A stretch of DNA of 15,564 nucleotides from Planctomicrobium sp. (GCA_029259835.1 JAJDEL010000935.1:1-15564); one strand, 5' to 3'. Shown: positions 1 to 8,017, counted from the first letter of the stretch. The notes: generated from the sequence alone by a model not told the origin. A program made the numbers and translations.

Positions 1-620
1 AACTGGCATCAAAAGATCTCGAGGCAACCCAAAATCTGAATCCCCCCCCTGCCCTGCCGAAGACAGCGTCCCTGGCGATGCTGATTGATCATCTCACTCA
101 ATATGACCGCGAAGCGGAAGTGTTAGATCGAGAGCAAATCACACTCGAAAATTTGACCGAGCCACCTCAACTCTCTTCACCCGAAGCACTTGAGTTACTC
201 ATTGATCAATTCAACAATACAGCAACTGAACTCGAAAAATGGGATCAACAGGCAAGCTTGCTCACGGAAATCGAGCCAGTCGAATTGGGCGAAATTCAAC
301 CACTCACCGAGTTGTTGTCTTCAATCGAGACCAAGTTACTCGAAGAACAATCCTTGCGGCGTCAACTAGATAACCTTGAAGAAATTGAAGCGCCGAATTC
401 ACCAATCGACACTGAAACACTCACCGAATTCATCAAGCAACTTACGCTCTCCCAGCAGGAATTTGAAACACATCAGACGCAAACCGAGGAATTGGCGCAA
501 GAATTGAACACATTGGCGGAAACATTGCGGCAGGCAACTCTCGACAAGGACTGCCCTGTTTGCGGCGGTCCGCTTGATGCAGACCGACTCCTCGAACAAG
601 CCGGGAGATCCGTTCCATGA
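1..620 (+). CDS. Rad50/SbcC-like ATPase, N-terminal half ending at zinc hook (5' partial)
   Basis: The frame is open from base 3, so the gene starts before the window and the N-terminal ATPase lobe (Walker A) is not visible. What is seen is about 205 residues rich in Glu, Gln and Leu, organised as about four tandem helical units of 38-39 residues. Each unit begins with a Pro-containing turn (at bases 45, 162, 276 and 390). The units are followed by a CPVCGG motif (Cys codons at 552 and 561) and only about 18 more residues before TGA at 618-620. In Rad50/SbcC a CxxC zinc hook lies at the apex of a long antiparallel coiled coil and joins two molecules through zinc. Here the protein ends at the apex, so the returning coil and C-terminal ATPase lobe must come from other polypeptides, probably those encoded at 1563-1892 and 1889-2635. 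Its stop overlaps the next start as ATGA. The Rad50 assignment rests on the hook and the neighbours. A different coiled-coil zinc protein is possible. Confidence 0.75.
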   Translation, partial: LASKDLEATQNLNPPPALPKTASLAMLIDHLTQYDREAEVLDREQITLENLTEPPQLSSPEALELLIDQFNNTATELEKWDQQASLLTEIEPVELGEIQPLTELLSSIETKLLEEQSLRRQLDNLEEIEAPNSPIDTETLTEFIKQLTLSQQEFETHQTQTEELAQELNTLAETLRQATLDKDCPVCGGPLDADRLLEQAGRSVP

Positions 621-1570
621 GCGACTCTCAATACACTGGATTACTCATCATCGGAGACCCGCATCTCGAAGGGCGTCAACCGGGATTTCGTAAAGACGAT
701 TACCCGAACGTCATTCTTGACAAACTCGAATGGTCGCTGGATTACGCACGAACTCACAATCTTCTCCCTGCGATTCTGGGAGACCTGTTCGATAAACCTC
801 GCGACAATCCGACTTGGATGATTGGACGACTCATCGAGATACTCCAAGGAGAAATCCTCAGCATTTACGGGAACCACGATGTTCACTATCAGCCTGAATT
901 GACAAATGATGACACTCTGAGCCTACTCGTAAAAGCCGGGTGCTTGCGGATAGTGAGTGCTGAATCTCTCTGGTCCGGAATGATGAACTCTCGCACAGTC
1001 ATCGTCGGTGGATCGTCGTATCGTCAAAAAATCCCGAAGCAGTTTGACACCGCGGAGTACAGTAAGAAAAACGAAACAGACCCCTTCGTCGTTTGGCTCA
1101 CTCACCATGACATCCTGATTCCTGGCTACGATGAAGGACGGATCAAACCGGTTGAAATCGAGGGAGTCGATCTGCTTGTCAACGGTCACATACATCGTCG
1201 ACTCGAAACAGTCACCAAGGGAAATACGGACTGGTTGACACCTGGGAACATCAGTCGTCGATCCCGAAGCGACGCGACGAAGGAGCATGTTCCGTCTGTT
1301 TTGCGGATCGATATTGAATCGTCATCCGTGGAAAGATCGTATGTCGAAATCCCGCATCAATCGTTTGATGTTGTTTTCCATGACGCCATCATTGATTCGG
1401 CAGCGAAGATTGAATCGTCCGCGTTCGTTGCAGGACTTTCAGAACTACAAGCGAGAAAAACGAACAGTGGAGCGGGACTCACGGAGTTTTTGAGAAAAAA
1501 TGTCGATCAATTCGAACCGAAAATCATTGAAGAAATTTGGAAATTGGCGGAAGAGGTGACTGATGAGTAA
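617..1570 (+). CDS. Mre11/SbcD-like metallophosphoesterase (DNA repair nuclease)
   Basis: This 317-residue protein has the full calcineurin-like metallophosphoesterase motif set: GDPH (Asp14, His16), GDLFD (Asp56), GNHD (85-88), a THHD histidine pair (163-164) and GHIH (190-193). These residues bind two metal ions in Mre11/SbcD nucleases, which process DNA double-strand ends together with the Rad50/SbcC ATPase. The C-terminal 100 residues after the GHIH motif have no motif I recognise; in Mre11 this region caps the active site and binds Rad50. The start at 617 overlaps the upstream stop as ATGA, which fixes the boundary and implies translational coupling. The gene lies between the two halves of a Rad50-like ATPase, which supports an Mre11 role over a general phosphatase. 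Nuclease activity itself is inferred. Confidence 0.88.
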   Translation: MSDSQYTGLLIIGDPHLEGRQPGFRKDDYPNVILDKLEWSLDYARTHNLLPAILGDLFDKPRDNPTWMIGRLIEILQGEILSIYGNHDVHYQPELTNDDTLSLLVKAGCLRIVSAESLWSGMMNSRTVIVGGSSYRQKIPKQFDTAEYSKKNETDPFVVWLTHHDILIPGYDEGRIKPVEIEGVDLLVNGHIHRRLETVTKGNTDWLTPGNISRRSRSDATKEHVPSVLRIDIESSSVERSYVEIPHQSFDVVFHDAIIDSAAKIESSAFVAGLSELQARKTNSGAGLTEFLRKNVDQFEPKIIEEIWKLAEEVTDE

Positions 1571-1892
1571 AGACAGCAACGATAGCAAGCAAAACATCGA
1601 AGAACTCCAGAGTCGCTACACCGACTTGAATACTCGCAAGATTCAGGCTGAAACGAACCTGAAGAACGCGCAAAAACAATTAAAAACACTCAAACAACAG
1701 GCAAAGAAAGAGTACGGGACTGACGACGTTAAAGAGTTGCGAAAACAACTTGACGAGTTAAAGATTGAAAACGAACGCAAACGCGAGGACTACCAGAAGA
1801 GTCTCGATGAAATTGAACAGAAGCTTGCGAAAGTTGACGAGGAATACGCCGCTTCCGCCAACGCTTCTTCAACCAAGGACGACTCTGAATGA
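1563..1892 (+). CDS. Small coiled-coil protein, probable Rad50 coil subunit
   Basis: A 109-residue protein, highly charged (Lys, Glu, Asp, Gln), with heptad-like Leu/Ile spacing over about residues 10-95 and a flexible Ala/Ser/Asp-rich tail. There is no signal peptide, Cys or catalytic motif. A short break near residues 49-55 (KEYGTDD) separates two helical stretches, so it could form a hairpin or a bent rod. Its start overlaps the metallophosphoesterase stop by 8 bases and its stop overlaps the next start as ATGA. It is therefore part of the same translation-coupled unit. Because the upstream gene ends at the zinc hook and the downstream gene has only a short coil before its ATPase lobe, this protein is well placed to supply all or part of the returning coiled coil. 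That role is inferred from position and composition. Confidence 0.8.
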   Translation: MSKDSNDSKQNIEELQSRYTDLNTRKIQAETNLKNAQKQLKTLKQQAKKEYGTDDVKELRKQLDELKIENERKREDYQKSLDEIEQKLAKVDEEYAASANASSTKDDSE

Positions 1893-2635
1893 GTCTCGAC
1901 GAATCATCTTCTGGTCGACTTGCCGCCGATGTAAAAACATTGAGCACGCCGGAGTCCGTGCGCCGGAGGATTGATCGTTTAATTGATCGCCGAGACGAGA
2001 AGGTTCGAGACTCGCAAGCACTCGACAAGAACTTTCGAAAACTGAACGCGTTTCTGGATATTGCCGATGACGTTTCTCTGGCTCTGGAACAATTGAGCGA
2101 GGAACTGTTTCAACAATTGCTGGGAATGGTCCAGGAAAAATTAACGATAGCGTTGCAGGAGATCTTGGACCAACCCGTCGCCTTTCGCGCCCGACCTGAT
2201 TTCAAGAGGGGAGCAGCGACTGTCGAATTTTACATCGAACGTGATGGGAACGAAGAAGATATTCTTCGTGGTCAAGGAGGCTCGGTGACCAATATCCTCA
2301 GTGTCGGTTTGCGTATGTTCGCGCTCATGACACTTGAAGAAACCGAGCACCGTCGCTTTCTGGTTCTTGACGAACAAGACTGCTGGCTCCGCCCTGATCT
2401 GGTGCCGCGACTGGTGAAAATGGTGCAAGAGGCAGGGCGTGCTCTCGGTTTTCAAGTCTTAATGATCAGCCACCACGAAAGCTCACTCTTCGAACGATAC
2501 GCCGACCGCATTTATCGCTTGAGCTTGAACTCTGAGGGCAGCATTCAGGCTCAGCAAGTCCTGACAGATTCAGAAAACTCCGTCGAGCAGCCGAATGTCA
2601 TTCGCCCTAAATCTTCTGGTAGGTTGTTTGATTGA
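1889..2635 (+). CDS. Rad50/SbcC-like ATPase, C-terminal lobe as separate protein
   Basis: A 248-residue protein with a short helical N-terminus (about residues 20-95) followed by an ABC/SMC-type C-terminal ATPase lobe. Visible motifs are a Gly-rich segment RGQGGSVTNILSVGLR (127-142) in the place of the ABC signature, Walker B FLVLDEQD (157-164, Asp161 and Glu162) and an H-loop ISHH (193-196). No Walker A is present, so it cannot bind ATP productively alone and needs the N-terminal lobe of another chain. This matches the upstream partial gene that ends at a zinc hook. The signature departs from the usual LSGG. The start is fixed by an ATGA overlap with the coiled-coil gene. It is the last gene of the operon, and its stop lies 12 bases from the convergent stop of the efflux permease. 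The ATPase-lobe call is strong. Assembly into one Rad50 complex is inferred. Confidence 0.87.
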   Translation: MSLDESSSGRLAADVKTLSTPESVRRRIDRLIDRRDEKVRDSQALDKNFRKLNAFLDIADDVSLALEQLSEELFQQLLGMVQEKLTIALQEILDQPVAFRARPDFKRGAATVEFYIERDGNEEDILRGQGGSVTNILSVGLRMFALMTLEETEHRRFLVLDEQDCWLRPDLVPRLVKMVQEAGRALGFQVLMISHHESSLFERYADRIYRLSLNSEGSIQAQQVLTDSENSVEQPNVIRPKSSGRLFD

Positions 2636-2647
2636 AAAATGGATCAC

Positions 2648-5600
2648 TTAGTTGACCGCGTGAGCAACTACGTTCTCCTCATTCTTCACAGGCTCCTCAG
2701 TCTGAATCTCTGAGTTCGTTCTGACTCCGAAGAGATTCCCATAAATCGTGTAGAATGTCGGTACGAGTAATAGCACGAAAAACGTTGAGAACATGAGCCC
2801 AAAGCAGAGGCTTGTTGCCATCGGAATCACAAGTTGTGCCTGAAAAGATGTCTCCAGGAGAATCGGAAGTAAACCAGCAACAGTCGTCAAGGATGTCAAC
2901 AAAACCGGCCTGAAGCGGCGTTGTCCTGCCTGAATTGCTGCCTCTTTAATTGAAAGACCTTCGCGTGTTCGCGCGTTGATAAAGTCGACGAGAACGATGG
3001 AATCATTCACGACAACACCTGTCAGCGCGACTAAGCCCAACACGCTAAACAGCGTGAGCGGAAGCCCCATGAAGAAGTGTCCCCAGATGGCACCGACAAT
3101 TCCGAACGGAATAATCGACATCACAATGAGCGGTTGACCATACGAGTTGAATTCCATTGTCAGCAAAACAAACGTTGCAAACATCGCGACGGCTAAACCG
3201 ATTCCGAGACTACCAAACGATTCAGTATCCTGCTCCTGCTTTCCTTCCCAGCGAATTCTGAGATCGGGATACTTTTCCAAGAGTTCCGGAATGAATTTTT
3301 TTTGAAGTTGCAGGACGATCTCTTTTGTATTTCCCAGAGTCGTATCCACATCTGCGGAAACCGTAATCGAGCGTTTTTGATTGATGCGGTTGATTTCTGA
3401 ATAGCCTCGGTTCACCTCTACGTTGGCAACTTCTGTGAGCGAGCGTTGCACGCCGTCGCCGGGATCGACGCGAATGTCATCGAGACTCGCCAGCGAGCGA
3501 CGTTCGTCTTTCGGATAACGAACCATCAGCTTGACTTCGTGCCGCCCACGTTGCAGCCGCATCACTTCCTCCCCATAGAAGGAGGCTCTAACTGTCCGGG
3601 CGATCACATCCAGCGGCACCCCTAAAGGAGTTCCGGTCTCTTTTTCCGTGAGTTGGATTTCCCATTTCCCTGGTTGAGAATCATCGCTGATATCTTGAGT
3701 GCCTGGGTATTTCGCAAGTTCGAGCTTTGCTAGCTCAACGGCTGCTTCAAGTTCGGCCATATTCTCTGCAGGTGCCAACAATTTGAATTCGATAGCCTTC
3801 CCTCCGGGGCCCCGCTCTTGGGAGCCAAAAGTAAGTGATTCTGTTCCTGGAATCTCACCAACAATTTTTCGCCATTCTTTTGCAATTTGATTGCTCGTAA
3901 TCGATCGATGAACACTATCAACGAGTTGCGCGTGGACGTAGCCAATATGAGAGCCGTCACCGGAACCACTTGCAACAGAACCTGGCCCTCCCATCTGTGG
4001 CGCTGAACCGACAACCCGATGCGTGACCAGAAGCAGAGGAGATTCCTTCGTCGAATACTTTTTATTGATCTCTTCAATGGCGTCTTTCAACCTAATTGTC
4101 GCGTCTTTCGCGGCATGGCTTGGTGTTCCATCAGGGAAGGTGACATGGGCGACCACCTCCGGGACATCTAGCTTGGGAAAGAAATCTCGCTGAACGGTTC
4201 CGTTAAACACAATCGTCAACGACATGACAACAATCGTAAACGCAGAACAAATTGTGATGAATGGATTCGCGACACAAAAGCGAACCACCGGAGTGTAAAT
4301 TCGATTGATAAATCCGTTCAGCAACCCGTTCGTAAAATTGTTGATTTTGTCAGTGAGAATAGACGACTTCTTTTTGCTGTGCGCGAGGTGGCAAGGCAAA
4401 ATGAAAACGCTCTCGAAAAGAGAAATCACCAGCATCGCGATCACAGCCACGGGCAAGACCGCAAAGAATTTTCCCATAATCCCACTGACAAAGAACATCG
4501 TTGAAAAGGCAAACACAGTCGTTGTGACCGATGTTGATACGGAAGGGACAACTTCATATGTGCCGTCGATTGCCGCTTGAGTGAAGTTTTTCCCCATCTG
4601 CCGGTGTGAATAGATATTTTCACCAACAACAATCGCATCGTCCACGACAATTCCGAGAGCGATTAGAAATGCAAACATTGAGAGCATGTTGAGAGTTTGG
4701 TCAAATTGCCACAATACGATACAAGCTCCCAGAATCGAAATCGGAATTCCCATCGCAACCCAGAAAGCGAGTCGAATCTCAAGAAACAAAGCAAGGATAA
4801 TGAAGACCAGAACCAGTCCCTGTAATCCATTTTTTGTGAGCATCTCAAGTCGATCTTTGACATCGATCGACACGTCTCCCCAAGTTGTGAATTCATATCC
4901 TTGGGGAAGCTCATTCGCACCGACATACTTCTTGACCGCTTCCGTAAGTGACAGCAAATCTTCGCCGCTCGCAGCTTTCACTGTGATCGCGAGTCCGGCA
5001 TTTCCGTTGATGCGGCTAATCGAAGTTGTGTCGAGAAATTCGTCTTGTACTGTTCCTAAATCTCCCACTCTGAGCACAACTCCCCCTTGTTGAGTGACTA
5101 TGGGGATTTGGGCAATATCTTCTCCATAAATGCGTTTGTCTTTTGCACGCAGTAGATATGTTTCGCTGTCGTCTCGAATTGTCCCCCCTGGGAGCTCCAG
5201 ATTACGAATGCGAATGCGTCGAGCAACATCAGTCAGGCTCAAACCGTATTCTCGCAGGCTTTGCTCTGGGATCTGTACGTCAATCTGATATTTTCTCTCA
5301 CCAACAATGTCTGCAACAGAGACTTCTGGAATTTGGAGAAGGTCATCTCGGACCCTTTCTGTCACAGTGCGAAGCTGGAGTTCAGCGTCGTCTCCGCTTG
5401 ATTCGGCGGCGATGATTCCGATTGTGATTGCAGGGTTTCGCAGCGTCAGTTGCTGAACTTCAGGTTCTTCAGAGAGATCCGGGAAAGTCGAGATCCGATC
5501 GATTTCCGATTGGATTTCGTTCAAGACTTTTTGAACGTTGGGAACACTCGTTTTCACCTCAATGATAACGTTTCCGGCTCCTTCCTTTGCAACGGAAGTC

Positions 5601-5842
5601 ACCTTCTTCAGCCCGTCGATCGAACGGATCGCTTCTTCAATTTTCTGACAAATTCCGGTCTCAACTTCTTCTGGACTAGCCCCTGGGTAAGGAACAGACA
5701 CGAGAATAATTTCCAGATCGAACTGCGGGAATTCTTCGCGTCTGAGAGTCCACCCAGCCATCGCTCCGAAGAGTAGCACGGTAATCATCACCGTATTCAT
5801 TGCCGGTGAATGTTCTATCGCCCATTTGACAACCGACTTCAT
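2648..5842 (-). CDS. RND-family efflux permease (AcrB/HAE1-like inner membrane pump)
   Basis: A 1064-residue protein of typical RND pump length. It has the family layout: an N-terminal membrane helix (about 15-32), a FPQFD/YPGASPEEVE porter start (38-61), a first membrane block with the proton-relay Asp pair in LGIVVDDAIVV (Asp401, Asp402), a second periplasmic domain (about 560-870), and a second membrane block with GVVVNDSIVLVDFIN (Asn946) and a TSLTTVAGLLP motif. RND pumps use the proton gradient to export drugs, lipophilic compounds or metals across both membranes with a periplasmic adaptor and an outer-membrane channel. The paired Asp resembles the multidrug (HAE1) branch; substrate cannot be told from sequence. 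The start overlaps the adaptor gene stop as ATGA. It is the last gene of the operon, and no outer-membrane channel gene follows. Confidence 0.95.
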   Translation of the reverse strand: MKSVVKWAIEHSPAMNTVMITVLLFGAMAGWTLRREEFPQFDLEIILVSVPYPGASPEEVETGICQKIEEAIRSIDGLKKVTSVAKEGAGNVIIEVKTSVPNVQKVLNEIQSEIDRISTFPDLSEEPEVQQLTLRNPAITIGIIAAESSGDDAELQLRTVTERVRDDLLQIPEVSVADIVGERKYQIDVQIPEQSLREYGLSLTDVARRIRIRNLELPGGTIRDDSETYLLRAKDKRIYGEDIAQIPIVTQQGGVVLRVGDLGTVQDEFLDTTSISRINGNAGLAITVKAASGEDLLSLTEAVKKYVGANELPQGYEFTTWGDVSIDVKDRLEMLTKNGLQGLVLVFIILALFLEIRLAFWVAMGIPISILGACIVLWQFDQTLNMLSMFAFLIALGIVVDDAIVVGENIYSHRQMGKNFTQAAIDGTYEVVPSVSTSVTTTVFAFSTMFFVSGIMGKFFAVLPVAVIAMLVISLFESVFILPCHLAHSKKKSSILTDKINNFTNGLLNGFINRIYTPVVRFCVANPFITICSAFTIVVMSLTIVFNGTVQRDFFPKLDVPEVVAHVTFPDGTPSHAAKDATIRLKDAIEEINKKYSTKESPLLLVTHRVVGSAPQMGGPGSVASGSGDGSHIGYVHAQLVDSVHRSITSNQIAKEWRKIVGEIPGTESLTFGSQERGPGGKAIEFKLLAPAENMAELEAAVELAKLELAKYPGTQDISDDSQPGKWEIQLTEKETGTPLGVPLDVIARTVRASFYGEEVMRLQRGRHEVKLMVRYPKDERRSLASLDDIRVDPGDGVQRSLTEVANVEVNRGYSEINRINQKRSITVSADVDTTLGNTKEIVLQLQKKFIPELLEKYPDLRIRWEGKQEQDTESFGSLGIGLAVAMFATFVLLTMEFNSYGQPLIVMSIIPFGIVGAIWGHFFMGLPLTLFSVLGLVALTGVVVNDSIVLVDFINARTREGLSIKEAAIQAGQRRFRPVLLTSLTTVAGLLPILLETSFQAQLVIPMATSLCFGLMFSTFFVLLLVPTFYTIYGNLFGVRTNSEIQTEEPVKNEENVVAHAVN

Positions 5843-7287
5843 AGCTGAACCTCTTCTTCATCTTTGGTTGAGTCGCTTGAGGCCTGTTCCTGCTCTTCGG
5901 AAGGTTCTCGAACCACCATTCCTTCTGCAACTGCAGCCAGGGGCGAAGTGATGACACGATCTCCGATTTTCAATTTTGATGACAACTGCAGAATCGCGTT
6001 TGAATCGATTACTTTCGCAACAGTGACATTTTGAATTTTGAGAGTTCCGTTGTCATTCAGCCACAGCTTGCCCCCCGGCCTGACCGCTTCAACTGGAACG
6101 CTGAGAAGCGGTTTTTTGAATTGAAGTGGGATTCGAACAGTCACAAACATCCCACTGAGAAGTGTCGGTGGCGTCACCGAAATCGGTCCGGCTCCGACTC
6201 TCTTTGAAGTCGTTTGTTGCGGGTTCTCAACAAGAATTCTCGCCGGGAATGTACGCGTCTCGCGGCTCATGCCTGTTCCCTCAAAACGAGTCAACATTCC
6301 TTGCCAGCTGGTTTCGATTCCAGAAAATTCGTACACAACTTCACAGGGAACTGGTTTAATTTCAATCGGATCAATACGAATCGAATCGGGCGATTGCCCC
6401 TCAAGCTGTTCAAATTGCTGCTTCCAAATCCAGGCCAACTCACTGGCCTGTAACTGGCAACGAACTTCCATGCGGCTTGAATCACTGATGTGAGCGAGAG
6501 TTTGCCCAACGGCGGCGAAGTTTCCTTCTTCGATTTGATCATCCGCAATACGACCGGCAATGGGGGCTGTGATGACGCAGCGAGCGAGATCAAGCTCCGC
6601 CTGCTTTAAGACTGCTGCTTCGACTTTCCGTCTCGCCTGAGTCACGGCCTTGTTTTGATTCTTGGAACTCAGGTCGTTTTTGAGTTTCTGCAAGACGTTT
6701 CGTGCAACAAGCTCTTTGCCAATGGCATCGTCAAGAGCCGAATCACTGGTTGCTTGACGTTCAAATAGTCGCCGAGTTCGGTCCAGGTGGTTTTGCTGTA
6801 GTCCTCGATCTTCGTCCGCAATCGTGACGAGAGTTGCTAAATTGTCGAGTTCGATATTGAGCGAACTGATTTCTGCGTCGATCTGTTCAAGCTCTGCCTG
6901 CTGCCTCTGAACCTTGAGTGCGTATTCTGCTCTATCAATTTTAAACAGCAGGTCTCCTTTCTTCACGAAGTGACCGCTCCGCGCTTTGTCTGATTTCTTT
7001 TCAATGCGTCCGGCGACTTCGGCGCCGACAGTGATCACCCGAAACGTCGTTGCTTCTCCATCGAATTCAATCGTGATCGGCTGATCGAATTGAGTAAGTT
7101 CGACGGTCTCAACGAGAACACCCGCTGCACTTCCGCCTTCGTCATCCGTTTCAATTTCCGGTTTTTGCCCATACAAATAAAAAGTCAACACTCCAACAAC
7201 AAGAATGCTGATGGAGCCAAGAATTCGGATAAACAGGGACATCGATTTCGCTTCCAGAAATGAGTGACGTGTTGCTTTCGCGTTCAT
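5839..7287 (-). CDS. RND efflux membrane fusion protein (periplasmic adaptor)
   Basis: A 482-residue periplasmic adaptor of the HlyD/AcrA class, which bridges the inner-membrane RND pump and an outer-membrane channel. It has one N-terminal membrane anchor (about residues 17-45) and no lipobox. A lipoyl-like half domain follows (VGAEVAGRIEKK, then GHFVKKGDLLFKID), then a coiled-coil hairpin (about 120-240), the second lipoyl half (ITAPIAGRIADDQIEEGNF) and beta-barrel and membrane-proximal regions (VPVEAVRPGGKLW). The C-terminus is Glu-rich. The first ATG at 7287 overlaps the regulator stop as ATGA. An internal ATG at 7242, preceded by a GGAAG element, would give a protein 15 residues shorter that begins close to the membrane anchor, so the start is not certain. 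Confidence 0.93.
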   Translation of the reverse strand: MNAKATRHSFLEAKSMSLFIRILGSISILVVGVLTFYLYGQKPEIETDDEGGSAAGVLVETVELTQFDQPITIEFDGEATTFRVITVGAEVAGRIEKKSDKARSGHFVKKGDLLFKIDRAEYALKVQRQQAELEQIDAEISSLNIELDNLATLVTIADEDRGLQQNHLDRTRRLFERQATSDSALDDAIGKELVARNVLQKLKNDLSSKNQNKAVTQARRKVEAAVLKQAELDLARCVITAPIAGRIADDQIEEGNFAAVGQTLAHISDSSRMEVRCQLQASELAWIWKQQFEQLEGQSPDSIRIDPIEIKPVPCEVVYEFSGIETSWQGMLTRFEGTGMSRETRTFPARILVENPQQTTSKRVGAGPISVTPPTLLSGMFVTVRIPLQFKKPLLSVPVEAVRPGGKLWLNDNGTLKIQNVTVAKVIDSNAILQLSSKLKIGDRVITSPLAAVAEGMVVREPSEEQEQASSDSTKDEEEVQL

Positions 7288-7907
7288 GACTCAGTTTCTA
7301 ATGAGTTGGATTCGAGAAGACCTACCAAGAGTAAGTCGACATACTGTGAAACATATTCTTCAAACGTGTGATCAGTCGGTGGCTTACCGAGCATTTGAGT
7401 CAGCATCGCTGGCCCGTGCATCGATGTGAGAATGAACAGCGCGGTGGCATCGCAATCGACCTCGCGGATCAGTTTTTTCTCGCACGCGCGAGAGAGCCAC
7501 GCTGAAATCGCTCGGATATTTCGAACTGGGGGCGGCTCATCGAAGGACGCCATCAATTCCTCGATTTCTATTCCACTCCAGCGCAACAGTTCCATTCTGC
7601 GGACGATATCGGTGAAGAAAACGGCGAGTTCTCGAAGAAGTTCGGTTAATTGATCACCGAACGCTCGGTCATCAGGACCACGCTCAACCATTTCACCCCA
7701 GGCAGGTGGACCGCACGGTTTTACGCATTCCACGATCAAATCTTGCTTACTATGAAATCGTTTGAAGATTGCCTGAGATGAAACGCCAAGCTCACGTGCG
7801 ATCACATCGGTCGAAACAGACGGACCATGCTCCAGAAAACACTTTCGTGCTGTTTCCAGAATTTCCTGATCAGAAATAGTGCGGGGGCGAACCACGAAGG
7901 CATCCAA
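7284..7907 (-). CDS. TetR/AcrR-family transcriptional repressor of efflux operon
   Basis: A 207-residue one-domain regulator with an N-terminal TetR helix-turn-helix: about residues 10-57, including ILETARKCFLEHG and LGVSSQAIFKRFHSKQDLI. An all-helical ligand-binding and dimerisation domain follows. TetR-family proteins beside RND pumps usually repress the pump and are released by a pump substrate. The frame has no suitable ATG at its 5' end. A TTG at 7907 fits, and a GTG at 7895 is an alternative. A perfect inverted repeat at 7911-7938 overlaps the predicted promoter just upstream, which supports autorepression of the three-gene operon. The stop overlaps the adaptor start as ATGA. The ligand is unknown. 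Confidence 0.92.
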   Translation of the reverse strand: MDAFVVRPRTISDQEILETARKCFLEHGPSVSTDVIARELGVSSQAIFKRFHSKQDLIVECVKPCGPPAWGEMVERGPDDRAFGDQLTELLRELAVFFTDIVRRMELLRWSGIEIEELMASFDEPPPVRNIRAISAWLSRACEKKLIREVDCDATALFILTSMHGPAMLTQMLGKPPTDHTFEEYVSQYVDLLLVGLLESNSLETES

Positions 7908-7910
7908 GTC

Positions 7911-7938
7911 ATTAGTTAGTGACCAGCAACTAACTAAT
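7911..7938 (-). promoter_or_regulatory. Probable TetR operator: perfect 10-bp inverted repeat
   Basis: ATTAGTTAGT at 7911-7920 is matched by ACTAACTAAT at 7929-7938 across an 8-base spacer. Each arm contains a repeated TTAG/CTAA unit. It overlaps the end of the predicted -10 box and the expected transcription start of the regulator gene, and ends 3 bases before its TTG start. Size, symmetry and position fit an operator for a TetR dimer or pair of dimers. Binding by the adjacent regulator is inferred. Confidence 0.7.
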
Positions 7939-7965
7939 GATTGCGTTTGCCTCGGTTCTTGTCAA
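7937..7965 (-). promoter_or_regulatory. Promoter of tetR-adaptor-RND operon
   Basis: On the minus strand a consensus TTGACA -35 (7960-7965) is followed by a 17-base spacer and a -10 like AATCAT (7937-7942, four of six matches). Transcription would begin near 7930, inside the inverted repeat at 7911-7938, leaving a leader of about 23 bases before the TTG start with no clear ribosome binding site. Repressor bound at the repeat would block the start site. Confidence 0.5.
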
Positions 7966-8017
7966 CTGAAAAGAATCTCGCGGCATGAAGAACGCAAACA
8001 AAGATCTGATTCCACGT

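Noticed and set aside
617..1892. Possibility that the split Rad50 is a pseudogene broken by frameshifts
   Set aside because: The inserted nuclease gene is intact, and clean ATGA-type overlaps at each junction are typical of functional coupled genes.
2636..2647. Terminator between the convergent Rad50 and RND operons
   Set aside because: Only 12 bases separate the stops and no stable hairpin with a T-run is seen there.
4305..4580. 91-residue plus-strand frame inside the RND pump gene
   Set aside because: It is antisense to the membrane-helix coding region of a clearly conserved pump and has no independent support.
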